Part shown: positions 8,401-17,488 of the stretch, piece after piece
Layout of the letters: the number at the start of each line of letters is the position of its first letter
Numbering within the stretch: position 1 is the stretch's first letter
DNA from: CAZGXM01 sp964529795
Lineage (GTDB): Bacteria; Bacillota; JADQBR01
Assembly: GCA_964529795.1 (NCBI GenBank)
Contig: CAZGXM010000002.1
Span: 37,197 to 101,196 of the forward strand
Direction of reading: 5' to 3'
Length of the DNA: 64,000 nt
Notes under the pieces: model-generated
What the model was told of the DNA's origin: nothing
The model's database searches: none
The model's input: only the letters and a program-made list of their open reading frames with translations
Made by a program: the position numbers and the translations under genes

Positions 8401-8919
8401 TTGAATGTACTGAAGGCAGTCTTGAATGTTATTGACAAGTTTAACGAAATAGTGGCTAAAATCTTTGCCTGGGCCATGCTGCTCCTGACCCTGACTATGA
8501 CTTATGAGGTGGTCGTGCGGTATGGTTTTGACAGCCCTACGATATGGAGCTACGATGTCAGTTACATGTTAGGCAGCATGGTGCTGATGTTTGGCATGGC
8601 ATATACGCTGAAAATCAAGGGACATGTAAGTATTGACATTATCTTTAACCGTTTTTCCCCAAGGGTACAGGCATTGCTGTACGTAATATTTGCTTTAACC
8701 CTGTTTTACCCGCTTTGGGGAATGATGGTCAAAGTGATGATTCCCCATACCCTATTTTCGTGGGCCAGGCATGAACGCAGCTGGGTTGGAACATGGCAGC
8801 CTATCGTTTATCCCTTTAAAACTTGGGTTACGGTTGGTACGGTGATGCTGTTTCTCCAGGGCACTGCCGAATTTATTCGAGACTTAGTGGTACTGATCAC
8901 CGGAGGTGAGCGGCCATGA
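8401..8919 (+). CDS. TRAP transporter small membrane subunit (DctQ family)
   Basis: A 172-residue protein with four predicted membrane helices, the size and layout of the small integral subunit of TRAP transporters. It bridges the binding protein and the large channel subunit. A typical charged segment WSYDVSYMLGSMVLMFGMAY follows the first helix. The TTG start is preceded by AAAGGAGCG. Its end overlaps the next gene's ATG by four bases (ATGA), so the two permease subunits are translationally coupled. Confidence 0.88.
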   Translation: MNVLKAVLNVIDKFNEIVAKIFAWAMLLLTLTMTYEVVVRYGFDSPTIWSYDVSYMLGSMVLMFGMAYTLKIKGHVSIDIIFNRFSPRVQALLYVIFALTLFYPLWGMMVKVMIPHTLFSWARHERSWVGTWQPIVYPFKTWVTVGTVMLFLQGTAEFIRDLVVLITGGERP

Positions 8920-10241
8920 GTCCGGCTTTAATTGCATTTTTAATGCTCGGTTCACTAATCAGTATAATTATCCTTGGTTACCCTGTTGCATTTGTACTGG
9001 GCGGTCTGGCGGCTGTTTTCGGCTTTATCTTTATCGGCCCCCAGGTTGCCAACCTGTTTATGCTGCGGTTGTTCGGGGTGATGGGCGATTATATTCTCCT
9101 TGCTATTCCGTTATTTGTTTTTATGGGCGTGGTCATAGAAAGGTCTGGCTTAGCCTCAAGGCTTTATGATGCTGCTTACGTCATTTTAGGCAAGCTACGC
9201 GGCGGCCTGGCAATCGCCACGCTGATAACCTGCACCATTTTTGCCGCTGCTACCGGCGTAATTGGTGCATCGGTAGTGACAATGGGTCTGCTGGCGCTGC
9301 CGTCGATGATAAAGTACAAGTATGATAAACCGCTGGCTACCGGTTCTATCTGTGCCGGTGGGACACTGGGGATACTCATTCCTCCCAGTGTACTGATATT
9401 GATTTACGGGCCGTTAGCCGGATTATCCGTTGGCAAGTTGTTTATGGCCGCTTTCATGCCGGGACTGCTGCTGTCGGCACTGTACATCGGGTATGTGCTG
9501 ATCAGGTCCTTTGTCAACAAGGAGGTTGCTCCGGCTATGCCCCCGGACCACCCGGATTTCAATGTCCCTTTGCGCAGAAAGGTATACCTCTTTGCCACAT
9601 CCATCCTGCCGGTTTCTGCATTGATCCTGGCTGTCCTGGGGTCTATTTTCTTTGGTATAGCTGCACCGACCGAGGCGGCCGGCGTGGGTGCTTTTGCGTC
9701 TTTGCTGTTGGCCGCGGCTTACCGGCAGCTTACCTGGAAGAACCTCAAGGAGGCTATTTACAGCAGTATGACAGTCAGTTCCATGATCTACCTGGTGCTG
9801 ATTGGAGCCGGCTTCTTCACCGCTATCTTTCTGAACCTTGGTGGAGGCAAGGTAGTAAATGAACTGGTGCTGGGACTGCCTCTGCCCAACTGGGGTATTT
9901 TGGTAATAATGTTTGTGATAGTGTTTATCCTTGGGGCGTTTATTGACTGGATCGGCGTGCTGATGATCGCTGTGCCGCTGTTTACGCCAATTGCGGCACA
10001 AATGGGCTATGATCCCATCTGGTTTGCCATGATGTTTATTGTGGTCATGCAGACCTCTTTTTTAACACCGCCTTTCGCTTATGCAATTTTCTACCTGAAA
10101 GGAATTGCGCCGCCGGAAGTTACTACCGGCGACATTTACCGGGGAGTTGTGCCCTTCATTATCCTGCAGGTAGTGGGAGTTGCCCTTCTGGCAATGTTCC
10201 CGCAAATTATTCTTTGGCTGCCCAGCTTGATGAAGAGATAA
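8916..10241 (+). CDS. TRAP transporter large membrane subunit (DctM family)
   Basis: A 441-residue, strongly hydrophobic protein with about 12 predicted membrane segments, the sodium-coupled transport subunit of a TRAP system. Family landmarks include AIPLFVFMGVVIERSG, TGVIGASVVTMGLLALP, the GGTLGILIPPSV motif and the late DWIGVLMIAVPLFTPIA and MQTSFLTPPFAYAIFYLKG stretches. It starts at ATG 8916, overlapping the small subunit gene. Together with 7171-8919 it gives a complete importer, most probably for the acid handled by the acyl-CoA synthetase that follows only 40 bases later. Confidence 0.92.
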   Translation: MSPALIAFLMLGSLISIIILGYPVAFVLGGLAAVFGFIFIGPQVANLFMLRLFGVMGDYILLAIPLFVFMGVVIERSGLASRLYDAAYVILGKLRGGLAIATLITCTIFAAATGVIGASVVTMGLLALPSMIKYKYDKPLATGSICAGGTLGILIPPSVLILIYGPLAGLSVGKLFMAAFMPGLLLSALYIGYVLIRSFVNKEVAPAMPPDHPDFNVPLRRKVYLFATSILPVSALILAVLGSIFFGIAAPTEAAGVGAFASLLLAAAYRQLTWKNLKEAIYSSMTVSSMIYLVLIGAGFFTAIFLNLGGGKVVNELVLGLPLPNWGILVIMFVIVFILGAFIDWIGVLMIAVPLFTPIAAQMGYDPIWFAMMFIVVMQTSFLTPPFAYAIFYLKGIAPPEVTTGDIYRGVVPFIILQVVGVALLAMFPQIILWLPSLMKR

Positions 10242-10281
10242 TTCGCCCTGAATTGTTAGTTTAAAGGGGGGAGTAATAACA

Positions 10282-11844
10282 ATGGATGCTGCATATTTTC
10301 TGCGCCGCACAAAGGCATTGACGAAAAATGTTGACCCAAAACAGGTTGCCCTACAGTTGGAAAGTGACCAGCAATGGACATATGAGGAGTTTAACAATGT
10401 TTCCAATAGCTATGCCCATGCCTTTACAACTCTGGGTGTAAGGAAAGGGGACCGTATCGGGATTTTAATGTACAACTGCCTGGAATACTGGGCGGTGTAT
10501 TTTGCTGCGGCCAAGGTAGGAGCCATTGCCGTAAGACTTAACTTCCGTCTTGTTTCGGAGGAGCTGGAATATGCTCTAAACGATTCCGGTTCCAGGATTC
10601 TTTGCTTTCATTCCTCATTTTTAGAGCGTTTGGAATCAATCCGTGACAGTGTTCCCGTTATTCGCTGGATTTGTTTGCAGGATGATGATTCTGACCTCCC
10701 TTCATGGATTGAGCCTTGGGCATTGCTGGAAGAAGGTTCCCGGTCTTTTTTTCCTGAAACCAAAGTTTGTGGCAGTGACCCCATGATGCTCATGTACACT
10801 TCCGGGACAACGGGACGCCCCAAAGGGGCCCTTTGGACCCATGACAATACCCTGTGGTTTGCTGCCATGCAGGCCATTAAGTGGCAACTGACTGACAAGT
10901 GTGTTTCTATGACTACCGGGCCGTTGTATCATGTGGGTGCCTTGGAGGATTTATTGTTACCGACTTTATTGGTGGGAGGCAGGTGCATAGTTACCAAAAG
11001 CGGTGGTTTTGATATCCGGCGTGTGCTGCAAGTGATGGAGAAAGAAAAAGTAACGCATGTGCTGCTTTTCCCGTACATGCTCTATGATATGTTGAACCAA
11101 CCGGACCTGGCGCAGTTTGATTTAAATTCCTTACAAGCAATAATATCCGGTGGTGATCCGGTGTTGCCGTGGGCAATAGAAAAGTTAAATGAAGTATTGC
11201 CTGATGTAGGGCTGATTCAGATCTACGGACTCACCGAGGGAACCCCTATTGGCACCTGCCTCGACCCTGAGGATGCTAAGGAGAAAGGACATACCGTAGG
11301 CAAACCCCTTCCCTTTGCTGAGGTGAAGGTGGCCGGCGAAGATGGTGTCCCGGTGGGCATTAACGAAGTTGCGGAAATTTGGATAAAAAGTCCGTCGGTG
11401 GCAAGGGAGTATTGGAATAAACCGGAAGCCACGGCTGAGACTTTTGTGGATGGCTGGTGTCGTACCGGTGATTTGGGACGAATTGATGAGGACGGGTACC
11501 TGGCTATTGCCGGTCGTAAAAAAGATATGATTCGCAGCGGTGGTGAAAACATCTACCCTTCAGAGCTGGAAGATGTGATTAACCGCCATCCCAAGGTAAA
11601 GAATGTGGCTGTAATAGGTTTGCCACATCCCAAGTTTTTGGAAACCGTGGCGGCAGTTATTGTTCTCGAGGATGGGGTTGAGACCACTGAAGAAGAAATT
11701 ATTTCTTACTGCCAGGAACATATGGCCGGTTATAAAAAACCAAGGCATGTAATTTTTGTGGATGAATTGCCCAGGACCCCGTCAGGAAAAGTAAAGAAGT
11801 TTGAGTTGAGAAATACCTATAAGCACCTGGGGGAAATGCCATAA
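10282..11844 (+). CDS. AMP-forming acyl-CoA synthetase
   Basis: A 520-residue member of the ANL superfamily. It converts a carboxylic acid, ATP and CoA to acyl-CoA, AMP and pyrophosphate. Seen in order are the P-loop-like MLMYTSGTTGRPKG, the QIYGLTEG motif, the hinge region WCRTGDLGRIDEDGYL, GRKKDMIRSGGENIYP, and the C-terminal catalytic lysine region RTPSGKVKKFEL. Substrate range is not predictable; fatty or aromatic acids are both possible. It starts at ATG behind GGGGGGAG, directly after the TRAP permease, and a terminator follows. Import plus activation of the same acid is the simplest reading. Confidence 0.88.
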   Translation: MDAAYFLRRTKALTKNVDPKQVALQLESDQQWTYEEFNNVSNSYAHAFTTLGVRKGDRIGILMYNCLEYWAVYFAAAKVGAIAVRLNFRLVSEELEYALNDSGSRILCFHSSFLERLESIRDSVPVIRWICLQDDDSDLPSWIEPWALLEEGSRSFFPETKVCGSDPMMLMYTSGTTGRPKGALWTHDNTLWFAAMQAIKWQLTDKCVSMTTGPLYHVGALEDLLLPTLLVGGRCIVTKSGGFDIRRVLQVMEKEKVTHVLLFPYMLYDMLNQPDLAQFDLNSLQAIISGGDPVLPWAIEKLNEVLPDVGLIQIYGLTEGTPIGTCLDPEDAKEKGHTVGKPLPFAEVKVAGEDGVPVGINEVAEIWIKSPSVAREYWNKPEATAETFVDGWCRTGDLGRIDEDGYLAIAGRKKDMIRSGGENIYPSELEDVINRHPKVKNVAVIGLPHPKFLETVAAVIVLEDGVETTEEEIISYCQEHMAGYKKPRHVIFVDELPRTPSGKVKKFELRNTYKHLGEMP

Positions 11845-11866
11845 GATGTACAATGATTGCTGCCTT

Positions 11867-11896
11867 AAGGTCGTTGAAGTAATCAACGGCCTTTTT
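11867..11896 (+). terminator. Rho-independent terminator after the TRAP/acyl-CoA synthetase operon
   Basis: An 11-bp stem (AAGGTCGTTGA paired with TCAACGGCCTT, one mismatch) with a 5-base loop, running directly into TTTTT. Confidence 0.8.
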
Positions 11897-11936
11897 GATA
11901 GATGCGTAAGAAAGGGATTGAAAGGGAGAGGTTACA

Positions 11937-13217
11937 GTGGAGGAGTTGCTTGATGAACTGAAGGACAGCCTGAGAGAACTACTAAAACGCTGTAATCGCT
12001 GCGGTTTTTGTCTGGAAGGATGTCCAACTTACCCTGTTAGCTACCAGGAGTGGCACTGTACCAGGGGAAGAATCGATTTAATTGATTGTGAGGTAGACAA
12101 TTTCAAGGTTCCAGGTATGGAACGGAGTATGAAAACCTGCCTTTTATGCGGCAAATGCGAGCTGGTTTGTCCCTCCCGGGTGGAAATCCAGAAAATAATC
12201 AAACTTTACCGTCATTATTCCGCGTTAGACGGCAGAACTGTTTTGCCCGGGATTGCCAAACTTTTTATCTCCAGGGTTTTACCTAATCCTCTTATGTTGA
12301 ATTTTTGCCGCAATATCCTGGCAACTGTACAGGGTGGCGAGTATGTCAACGGCTTATTAATACATGCTGGCGGAAAGCTTTACAACAGGCTAGTTTCAGT
12401 GATACCGCCTGTTTCCAGAAAATCCGCCAGACAGCGGCTAAAGGAATTAGTTTACCGCCCCGGAGGGGAAAGCAAAGGCGCAGTTGTCTATTTTTTGGGT
12501 TGTATGGCGGACCATTTGTATCCGCAATTGGCGGTGGCCACGTTAACTGTTCTTCTTATGGAAGGATATACAGTCCATGTTCCCCCTGTCAACTGTTGCG
12601 GTCTTCCCGCTTCAGTCTATGGTTTGCATGGTGCGGCTGAGAGGATGGCGGTTAATAATGTCAAAACCATTCCCGTTGAAGGAATCCAGGCGGTAATATC
12701 CGACTGCCCCAGCTGTGTATCGATGCTGCAGCAATACGCCTCATTTGTTAAAGATAGAACGTTAAATAATAAAGCGGCGGAGGTAGGAAGCAAGGCAACG
12801 GACCTGGGAACATGGCTTTACCAAGTAAGTGATTCCTGCGAAACACCGGATGCCTGGAAAGAGATAGCTTATCACCACCCCTGTCACCTGCAGCATAGAC
12901 AAAACACTGCCGGTGCAATACGGGTATTAAAACAAAAAGGCTTTGCCGTTAGAGAAACAGACGATATGAACCAGTGCTGCGGTGGTGCCGGCAGTTACAC
13001 TTTTTTAGAGCCGCAGTTTTCTGATGAAATTCTCAGTAGAAAAATAAGGGTTTTAAAGAATACGGGTGTTAAACAGATAGTGACTTCCTGCCCCGCTTGC
13101 ATGATGCAGCTGGAATTTGGTGCGGGAAAAGAAAACCTGTTGTGGGAGGTAAAGCACTTATCCCAAGCACTTGCTGGGCGTAATGTTGGTTTTGAAAGGT
13201 TGATTGCAGATGAATGA
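11937..13217 (+). CDS. Fe-S protein of a glycolate-oxidase-like dehydrogenase (GlcF/CCG family)
   Basis: A 426-residue electron-transfer subunit. The N-terminus has two 4Fe-4S motifs (CNRCGFCLEGCP and CLLCGKCELVCP). The C-terminal half has two CCG-type cysteine-rich domains, seen as CGLPASVYG, HHPCHLQHR, CCGGAGSYTF and SCPACMMQLEFG, which in relatives bind an unusual FeS or heterodisulfide-type cluster. It should pass electrons from the flavoprotein encoded next to membrane or soluble carriers. The GTG start at 11937 follows AAAGGGAGAGG. The next gene begins inside this one (8-base overlap), so the pair is coupled. Confidence 0.88.
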   Translation: MEELLDELKDSLRELLKRCNRCGFCLEGCPTYPVSYQEWHCTRGRIDLIDCEVDNFKVPGMERSMKTCLLCGKCELVCPSRVEIQKIIKLYRHYSALDGRTVLPGIAKLFISRVLPNPLMLNFCRNILATVQGGEYVNGLLIHAGGKLYNRLVSVIPPVSRKSARQRLKELVYRPGGESKGAVVYFLGCMADHLYPQLAVATLTVLLMEGYTVHVPPVNCCGLPASVYGLHGAAERMAVNNVKTIPVEGIQAVISDCPSCVSMLQQYASFVKDRTLNNKAAEVGSKATDLGTWLYQVSDSCETPDAWKEIAYHHPCHLQHRQNTAGAIRVLKQKGFAVRETDDMNQCCGGAGSYTFLEPQFSDEILSRKIRVLKNTGVKQIVTSCPACMMQLEFGAGKENLLWEVKHLSQALAGRNVGFERLIADE

Positions 13218-15774
13218 GTTAAGGACCGGTCTGGAAAAACTGTTGGGCCCGGGAAAGGTGTATGCGGAACCTTTTCAGGTAAATTCCTATTGCTACGATG
13301 CGGCGGACATAACCAGGAAACAGGTGCCTGTCGCAGTAGTATTACCGGAAACCACGGAGGAAGTGAGTGCAGTCGTCAAATACTGCTGTTCCCGTGGCAT
13401 TGAGATTATTCCCCGGGGTGCCGGGACAAATGTGGCCGGGGCGACCTTACCGGCCAGGCACAGCGTGGTTATCAGCTTAAACAGGATGAACAAGGTTTTG
13501 GAGTATAGCCCCTCTGCCAGAACAATTCGCGTGCAGGCCGGTATGGTTAATATGGATGTGACAAAAGTGGCTGCCCCTGATGGCCTGTTTTTTGCCCCTG
13601 ATCCCAGCAGTCACAGGGTCTCTACCGTCGGCGGCAATGCAGCGGAAAATTGTGGCGGGGCCCATTGTTTTAAGTATGGCGTCATGACAGACCATGTCAC
13701 AAGTATCAAAACAGTTGAGGCCAACGGGAAAATCGGGGAGTATCACCGGCCCTGGCCGGGTTTGAACAGTGGTTTTGATGTAATTGGCCTCTGGGTTGGT
13801 TCTGAAGGGACATTGGGAATTATTACTGAACTGACTCTGCATTTGTTGCCGCTTCCCCGGGAAAAGGCAACTGTTTTGGCTACTTTTACTTCGCTGGCGA
13901 ATGCGTTTCAGACTGTTGAGGACATTGTCTCTAACCGCATGATTCCTGCTGCCATTGAGGTTATGGACAAAGCCAGTGTGGAGGCGGTGGAAAAATTTAT
14001 TCATGCCGGTTATCCCTTGGATGCTGAGGCTGTACTGCTGTTGGAAGTTGATGGCAATGCCTCGCCCCGGGAGCAAATAGAACTGATAAAGCAACTGGCT
14101 TATCAAAATGGCGCGCAAAAGGTTTTACATGCGCGGGACCAGGAACAGGCTGAAAAACTAATGCTGGGCAGGAAGGCTCTTTATGGTGCCTGCGGGCAGT
14201 TGTCAAGCAGGGTCTATGTTCAGGATGTGACGGTGCCGAGAAACCAACTGGTGGAAATGATGCAGAAAGTTGAAAGGATTGCGAGGAAGTACCGGCTAAA
14301 ATTTGTTACCGTTTCCCATGCGGGTGACGGAAATTTGCATCCAATAGTTGCATTTGACCCGGGGGATAAAGAGGAAGTGGAAAGACTGAAAAACGCAGAC
14401 AAAGAGATTATATCTGCTACACTAAAAATGAAGGGCTCCATTTCCGGTGAACATGGAATTGGTTTGCTTAAGAAGGAAAGTATGAAAGCCATGTGGGGCG
14501 AAAATGAACTGCTTCTGATGAAAAAATTAAGAAAAATCTTTGACCCGGCAGAGATTTTTAACCGTGGCAAGGTTTACCCGGAAGTGTTTTTAAAGTCTGA
14601 AGCAGAGCAGGACGAAAGTGCCGTTGCCCGTGAATGGCTCAATCAGAGTACGGAATTGGTGGTTGCACCTGGTGATGAAACAGAATGGCTGGAAACAGTG
14701 AAGGCAGCCCGGGACGCCAAGTTAAAGGTGAAAGTCAGGGGCACGGGATTGAGACAGGAGCTTTCCCCTTACAGCAGGCCAGGGGTAATTATTGACACAG
14801 GTGGATGGAACGAAGTTAAAGAATTTAACCGGGAAAATCTTTCCATAACTGTTCAAAGTGGTATTACTTTGCAAGAACTTCAGGAAATTGTTGGCAAGGA
14901 AAACTTGTGGCTGCCCATAGAGGACGAAGAAGGCCCTGTTCATTCATTGGGTGGGAGTGTGGCACTGAACTGGCCAGGTCCCCGGGGATTAAGATACAAA
15001 AGTTTCAGGCATTATGTACTGGGAATGAAAGTGCTGCTTGCAGCGGGGCAGATCCTCAACCTGGGCGGGTCAGTGGTTAAAAACGTTGCAGGATTGGACT
15101 GTACAAAGCTTTTTATTGGCTCCAGGGGTCTTTTAGGGGCGATACTGGAGTTAACCCTACGTCTGTTACCCTACCCGCCCAAAAGAAAAACGGTTATTAT
15201 CAAGACTGTTGATATTGCAACTGCCTGGCAGTTGGCCCATTCCATATATGGAAAATTTCAGCCTGGCACCTTGGAGTTATTGGACAGAAAGCTGCTGGAT
15301 GAGAGCAAAGTTAACTTAGCTGTAGAACTTGAGGGACCGGAAGCAGAAGTTGACTGGATGGAAAAAGAAATACGGAATTTGGCTGGGAACCAGTTTCCGG
15401 CTGACACAGACCATCTTTCAAAAGAACAGGCGGCCCAATTGTGGAGGGACAGGGCGGACTTGTCAATGAAACAACGTCTCAATGTTCCATCCTGGCAAGT
15501 AGTGTTGCCAACTTGTGATAGCCTGCAGGTATTTTGGGATTTTGCAAAAGAAGCGGGGTATAGTTTGCATGGTGGTATTTGTGCCGGTAATTATCGCCTG
15601 CATGGTGGGAAAAACCTGGACGGTGGTATTTTGAGACAGTTAGCGGATAAATATAAAGTGAAAATGATGGCATTAAACGATACCGGCAAAGACTATGCCA
15701 CGATTTGCTGGGGAGATAACGATGCCGATAAACTCCTGGTAAAGATGTTAAATCTTAAGAATGTTTTTGTCTAA
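13210..15774 (+). CDS. Fused FAD-linked 2-hydroxyacid dehydrogenase (GlcD plus GlcE domains)
   Basis: An 854-residue protein in which two FAD_binding_4-type flavoproteins are joined. Residues about 1-460 are a complete GlcD-like enzyme: VLPETTEEVSAVVKYC, the FAD-binding PRGAGTNVAGATLP, STVGGNAAENCGG, GSEGTLGIITEL and the C-terminal SHAGDGNLHP and GSISGEHGIG metal-site region. From about 490 on, a second FAD-binding unit resembles GlcE, with KVRGTGLRQELSP, GGSVALNWPGPRGLRY, LGGSVVKNVAGLDCTKLFIG and a GALLELTL-like GAILELTLRL segment. In E. coli these are separate subunits. It would oxidise a 2-hydroxy acid such as D-lactate or glycolate, handing electrons to the adjacent Fe-S protein. ATG 13210 is preferred over TTG 13204. 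Confidence 0.85.
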   Translation: MNELRTGLEKLLGPGKVYAEPFQVNSYCYDAADITRKQVPVAVVLPETTEEVSAVVKYCCSRGIEIIPRGAGTNVAGATLPARHSVVISLNRMNKVLEYSPSARTIRVQAGMVNMDVTKVAAPDGLFFAPDPSSHRVSTVGGNAAENCGGAHCFKYGVMTDHVTSIKTVEANGKIGEYHRPWPGLNSGFDVIGLWVGSEGTLGIITELTLHLLPLPREKATVLATFTSLANAFQTVEDIVSNRMIPAAIEVMDKASVEAVEKFIHAGYPLDAEAVLLLEVDGNASPREQIELIKQLAYQNGAQKVLHARDQEQAEKLMLGRKALYGACGQLSSRVYVQDVTVPRNQLVEMMQKVERIARKYRLKFVTVSHAGDGNLHPIVAFDPGDKEEVERLKNADKEIISATLKMKGSISGEHGIGLLKKESMKAMWGENELLLMKKLRKIFDPAEIFNRGKVYPEVFLKSEAEQDESAVAREWLNQSTELVVAPGDETEWLETVKAARDAKLKVKVRGTGLRQELSPYSRPGVIIDTGGWNEVKEFNRENLSITVQSGITLQELQEIVGKENLWLPIEDEEGPVHSLGGSVALNWPGPRGLRYKSFRHYVLGMKVLLAAGQILNLGGSVVKNVAGLDCTKLFIGSRGLLGAILELTLRLLPYPPKRKTVIIKTVDIATAWQLAHSIYGKFQPGTLELLDRKLLDESKVNLAVELEGPEAEVDWMEKEIRNLAGNQFPADTDHLSKEQAAQLWRDRADLSMKQRLNVPSWQVVLPTCDSLQVFWDFAKEAGYSLHGGICAGNYRLHGGKNLDGGILRQLADKYKVKMMALNDTGKDYATICWGDNDADKLLVKMLNLKNVFV

Positions 15775-15821
15775 AATTTTCTTATCGGCAAGGAAAAAGT
15801 AAATTTGAAAGGAAGATTAGC

Positions 15822-16559
15822 GTGAAACTCAATGGAAAAGTGGCAGTAATTACCGGTGGGGCCAAGGGAATTGGCAAGAAAACCGCAGAGAAATTCATTG
15901 AGGAAGGAGCCAAGGTTGTTATAGCCGATTTTGATGCAGTTGCCGGCTATGCGGCAGTGGCGGAATGGGATGCCGGTGGCCGGGTGCGGTTTGTTGAGGT
16001 GGATGTTACCTCTAGCGAGCAAGTGAAAAATATGGTGAAGGTAACAATGGATGCCTACGAGAAAATAGATATATTAGTTAATAATGCCGGGATTACCATG
16101 GACGGGTTTCTTGCCAAGATGGAGGACGCGGCCTGGGAAAAGGTGATTGCGGTCAATTTGACCGGTGTATACAAATGTACCAAGGCCGTTGTGCCGTCGA
16201 TGATGGAGCAGGGGTCGGGTGTAATTCTTAACGCATCCTCCGTAGTAGGCGTATACGGTAATATTGGCCAGACCAACTATGCCGCAACCAAAGCAGGGGT
16301 AATAGGTCTTACCAGAAGTTGGGCGAAGGAACTGGGGCCCGAGGGTATTAGGGTAAACGCCGTTGCTCCCGGTTTTATTGTTACGGATATGACTGCCAAG
16401 GTACCCCAAAAAGTATTGGATTTAATGAGGTCCAGGACGCCCTTGAGAAGACTTGGCAGACCTGATGATATTGCTGCGGCATACTTGTTTTTGGCTTCTG
16501 ATGATGCCAGTTTCATCAACGGTGCCGTGCTCAGTGTGGATGGCGGCCTGGTTTTATAA
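15822..16559 (+). CDS. SDR-family oxidoreductase (3-oxoacyl reductase / 3-hydroxyacyl-CoA dehydrogenase type)
   Basis: A 245-residue classical short-chain dehydrogenase. The Rossmann motif TGGAKGIG binds NAD(P), NNAG is present, and the catalytic triad appears as Ser in NASSVVG followed by YAATK. The ending SFINGAVLSVDGGLVL is typical of FabG relatives. It could reduce a 3-oxoacyl thioester or oxidise a 3-hydroxyacyl-CoA; its place after an acyl-CoA synthetase and a hydroxyacid dehydrogenase favours a catabolic role. The start is GTG 15822 after AAAGGAAG, 47 bases past the fusion dehydrogenase. Confidence 0.87.
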   Translation: MKLNGKVAVITGGAKGIGKKTAEKFIEEGAKVVIADFDAVAGYAAVAEWDAGGRVRFVEVDVTSSEQVKNMVKVTMDAYEKIDILVNNAGITMDGFLAKMEDAAWEKVIAVNLTGVYKCTKAVVPSMMEQGSGVILNASSVVGVYGNIGQTNYAATKAGVIGLTRSWAKELGPEGIRVNAVAPGFIVTDMTAKVPQKVLDLMRSRTPLRRLGRPDDIAAAYLFLASDDASFINGAVLSVDGGLVL

Positions 16560-16588
16560 AAGTTTCATAATTTTTTTGAGGGGAAATT

Positions 16589-16919
16589 ATGGATTTTAAG
16601 CCTATTAAACAGCGGCGAATATATCATGAAATAAGAAGAAGAACTGGAGAAAGGTGGTTGAACTTCACGGCAATTGATGAATTTTACCGGAAAATGAATA
16701 AGGTTGGGATATTGCTTTCCCAAAATGGCTCTTTTGCGGCAGGAATTTATAGGACAAATGAGGAATTAACATAAAAGTATTTTCAGAATATTCGCTGCTG
16801 TGCAGCGAGGCGACGGTGATGGGGCGGGAAAAGCCATGGCTCTCCACTTGGATAATGTGGCAGCAAAAACAACAAAATCTTTGGCCACAGATGCGGGAGG
16901 AAAGGCGATTGACAACTGA
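16589..16919 (+). pseudogene. Broken GntR-type regulator of the FCD (FadR-like) subfamily
   Basis: The reading frame from ATG 16589 begins MDFKPIKQRRIYHEI, a typical start of FadR/FCD regulators, but skips at once to material resembling the C-terminal FCD domain (residues KMNKVGILLSQNG onward) and ends at a TAA at 16772. From 16770, in another frame, a clear FCD ending continues: HKSIFR, then GAGKAMALHLDNV and AAKTTKSLATDAGGKAIDN, stop 16917-16919. Essentially the whole DNA-binding domain and half of the FCD domain are missing, and a frameshift separates the last 50 residues. It follows the SDR gene, so it was probably the repressor of this operon. Confidence 0.75.
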
Positions 16920-17385
16920 AGCATTAAAAAAAGTAATTATGTATACTGACGGTGCCTGTTCCGGAAATCCCGGCCCGGGAGGTTACGGTGTGGTTCTTTT
17001 ATATAAGGGCCATCGCAAGGAACTTTCCCGGGGTTACAAAAATACTACTAATAACCGTATGGAGATGATGGCGGTAATAAAGGGTTTGGAAGCGCTGAAA
17101 GAGCCTTGTATTGTGGATATTTACAGTGATTCCAAGTATTTGGTGGACAGTATCAATAAAGGATGGGCGGCCAGGTGGCGGGCCAACGGTTGGATGCGCA
17201 ATAAAAAGGAACGGGCTTTAAATGTGGATTTGTGGGAAAGATTGATGCAGCTGCTGGACAAACACCAGGCCACCTTTTATTGGATAAAAGGACACGCTGA
17301 TGTGAAGGAAAATGAATGCTGTGATTTTTTGGCTACCGAAGCTTTAAAAGGACCGAATCTGCTGGAAGACCCGTCTTACCGTTAA
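16909..17385 (+). CDS. rnhA: Ribonuclease HI
   Basis: A 158-residue RNase H that cleaves the RNA strand of RNA-DNA hybrids. The four acidic catalytic positions are visible: Asp in MYTDGACSGNPGPGG, Glu in NNRMEMMAVIKGLEAL, Asp in IYSDSKYLVDSI and Asp in the GHADVKENE segment. The length matches bacterial RNase HI. TTG 16909, with GGAGGAAAGG just upstream, gives the normal N-terminus; longer frames reaching 16816 read into the regulator pseudogene. The start overlaps that pseudogene's stop region. Confidence 0.9.
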   Translation: MTTEALKKVIMYTDGACSGNPGPGGYGVVLLYKGHRKELSRGYKNTTNNRMEMMAVIKGLEALKEPCIVDIYSDSKYLVDSINKGWAARWRANGWMRNKKERALNVDLWERLMQLLDKHQATFYWIKGHADVKENECCDFLATEALKGPNLLEDPSYR

Positions 17386-17422
17386 AACCCGTTTTAATTT
17401 TGATGTGGGGAGAGGACCGTAA

Positions 17423-17488
17423 GTGGATACGGGATTAATATTTGTTTACGGTACGGTAAGAAAGGGGGGGCGAGATGCTGGTTATTGA
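17423..17488 (+). pseudogene. Possible remnant of a gamma-glutamylcyclotransferase-like gene
   Basis: A GTG-initiated frame of 21 codons reads VDTGLIFVYGTVRKGGRD and stops. The FVYGT-x-RKG segment is the usual N-terminal signature of the gamma-glutamylcyclotransferase/AIG2 fold. The rest of such a protein is absent, so this would be a stump beside the mobile-element debris that follows. The match is short and could be chance. Confidence 0.3.

Noticed and set aside
9423..10001. Long minus-strand frame opposite the TRAP large subunit
   Set aside because: It is antisense to a well-supported gene, has no ribosome site and a low-complexity His/Gln/Arg-rich composition typical of shadow frames.
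13477..14118. Minus-strand frame of 213 codons opposite the GlcD-GlcE fusion
   Set aside because: Shadow of a clearly coding plus-strand gene; no family resemblance.
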